From: Echinometra lucunter
Taxonomy: Eukaryota > Echinodermata > Echinoidea > Camarodonta > Echinometridae
NCBI GenBank assembly: GCA_029962745.1
Contig: JAPZVO010000024.1
Span: 504,044 to 568,043, forward strand
Length of the DNA stretch: 64,000 nucleotides
Direction: 5' to 3'
The translations under genes and the position numbers were made by a program. Below, piece by piece: positions 63,492 through 64,000 of the stretch (positions are counted from its first letter, which is position 1; every line of letters starts with the position of its first letter). The notes under the pieces are model-generated. The model made no database searches, had not been told where the DNA came from, and worked only from the letters and a program-made list of their open reading frames with translations.

Positions 63492-64000
63492 GTACGTAGG
63501 CTTTTTACAGAATTCTTTGACCTTTTATTTCAAAATAGCTGCGGAATATTGTTTCTCATAATTTCTGTGTGTTTTTACAGTTTTAATTCTTCAAATGAAG
63601 AAAGTTTTTCTGTTTTTGATATGCGCTTCCTTCCTAACTTGTTTCCTTTTTTCCCTTTTCTTTTCTGTAATTTTCCATAGAAAAAAGAGTTATCACATAT
63701 TATATAACACATTAGTAGATACTGGACAACTGATTGGATGAATGTGGGTCATGTGACATTCAGGGGAAACTGCTGTCGCATTTGACACAAAGTTAGCCGT
63801 TCGATATCAGCTTGATCTTGCGATCAATTTGCCCTATCATCTGTCACCTTAAAATGTAACTGGATGTCGAATTCTTGCTCTGCGCTGTTTATTGAAGGAT
63901 CATAGCTTTTGTGACCCATTCACTTCTGATATACGATGTCGCGTCTTCCCTGACGATTCCTGGTTGGGTAGCTTGATAGGCTGCTACAGGCCTATAGCTT
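63492..64000. other. Start of intron 24, nothing recognised
   Basis: T-rich intron. No further LDLa exon is visible before the window ends. Confidence 0.5.

Overview
The window is eukaryotic: long introns with GT-AG borders, dense microsatellites and minisatellites, and many short inverted-repeat transposons. It contains one recognisable host gene, on the + strand. Twenty-four consecutive exons, from the start codon at 8461 to a splice donor at 63491/63492, join in a perfectly consistent reading frame into the first 1284 codons of a sortilin-related receptor (SORL1/SorLA/LR11 type). The domain order is diagnostic: signal peptide and propeptide with a furin-type site, VPS10 ten-bladed propeller, ten-cysteine (10CC) module, YWTD six-bladed propeller, EGF-type module, then LDL-receptor class A repeats, five of which lie here. 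The remaining class A repeats, the fibronectin III modules, the membrane span and the cytoplasmic tail must lie downstream of the window.

The taxon is inferred, not shown. SorLA itself is a metazoan receptor. The abundance of tacatgta words, the TTAA-flanked and 8-bp-TSD short transposons, and the SINE and LINE tails suggest a marine invertebrate deuterostome, most likely an echinoderm such as a sea urchin.

Layout. 1-8400: intergenic and repetitive, with a GCGAGCG-type repeat array (about 200-2170), a nested transposon stack (2516-4070), one piggyBac-like MITE and SINE/LINE debris; no gene seen. 8395-8460: probable promoter with a palindromic CRE. 8461-22239: exons 1-5 (signal peptide, propeptide, first VPS10 blades). 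22240-36120: the largest intron (13.9 kb), packed with transposons. 36121-46335: exons 6-11 (rest of the VPS10 propeller). 47121-50055: exons 12-14 (10CC). 50596-55319: exons 15-18 (YWTD propeller). 56781-56984: exon 19 (EGF type). 58793-63491: exons 20-24 (LDLa 1-5, all phase 1-1 exons).

The most unusual signal is a recurring one. At least five introns carry partial tandem copies of the neighbouring exon together with its splice border (exons 5, 7, 10, 16 and 23). The exon 5 and exon 16 copies keep frame and plausible splice sites, so they could be used as cassette mini-exons. Other notable signals are near-identical inverted elements flanking exons 15-17, opposed MITEs flanking exon 10, transposons and satellites lying within about 10-45 bp of several splice sites, and three elements with perfect 8-bp target-site duplications.
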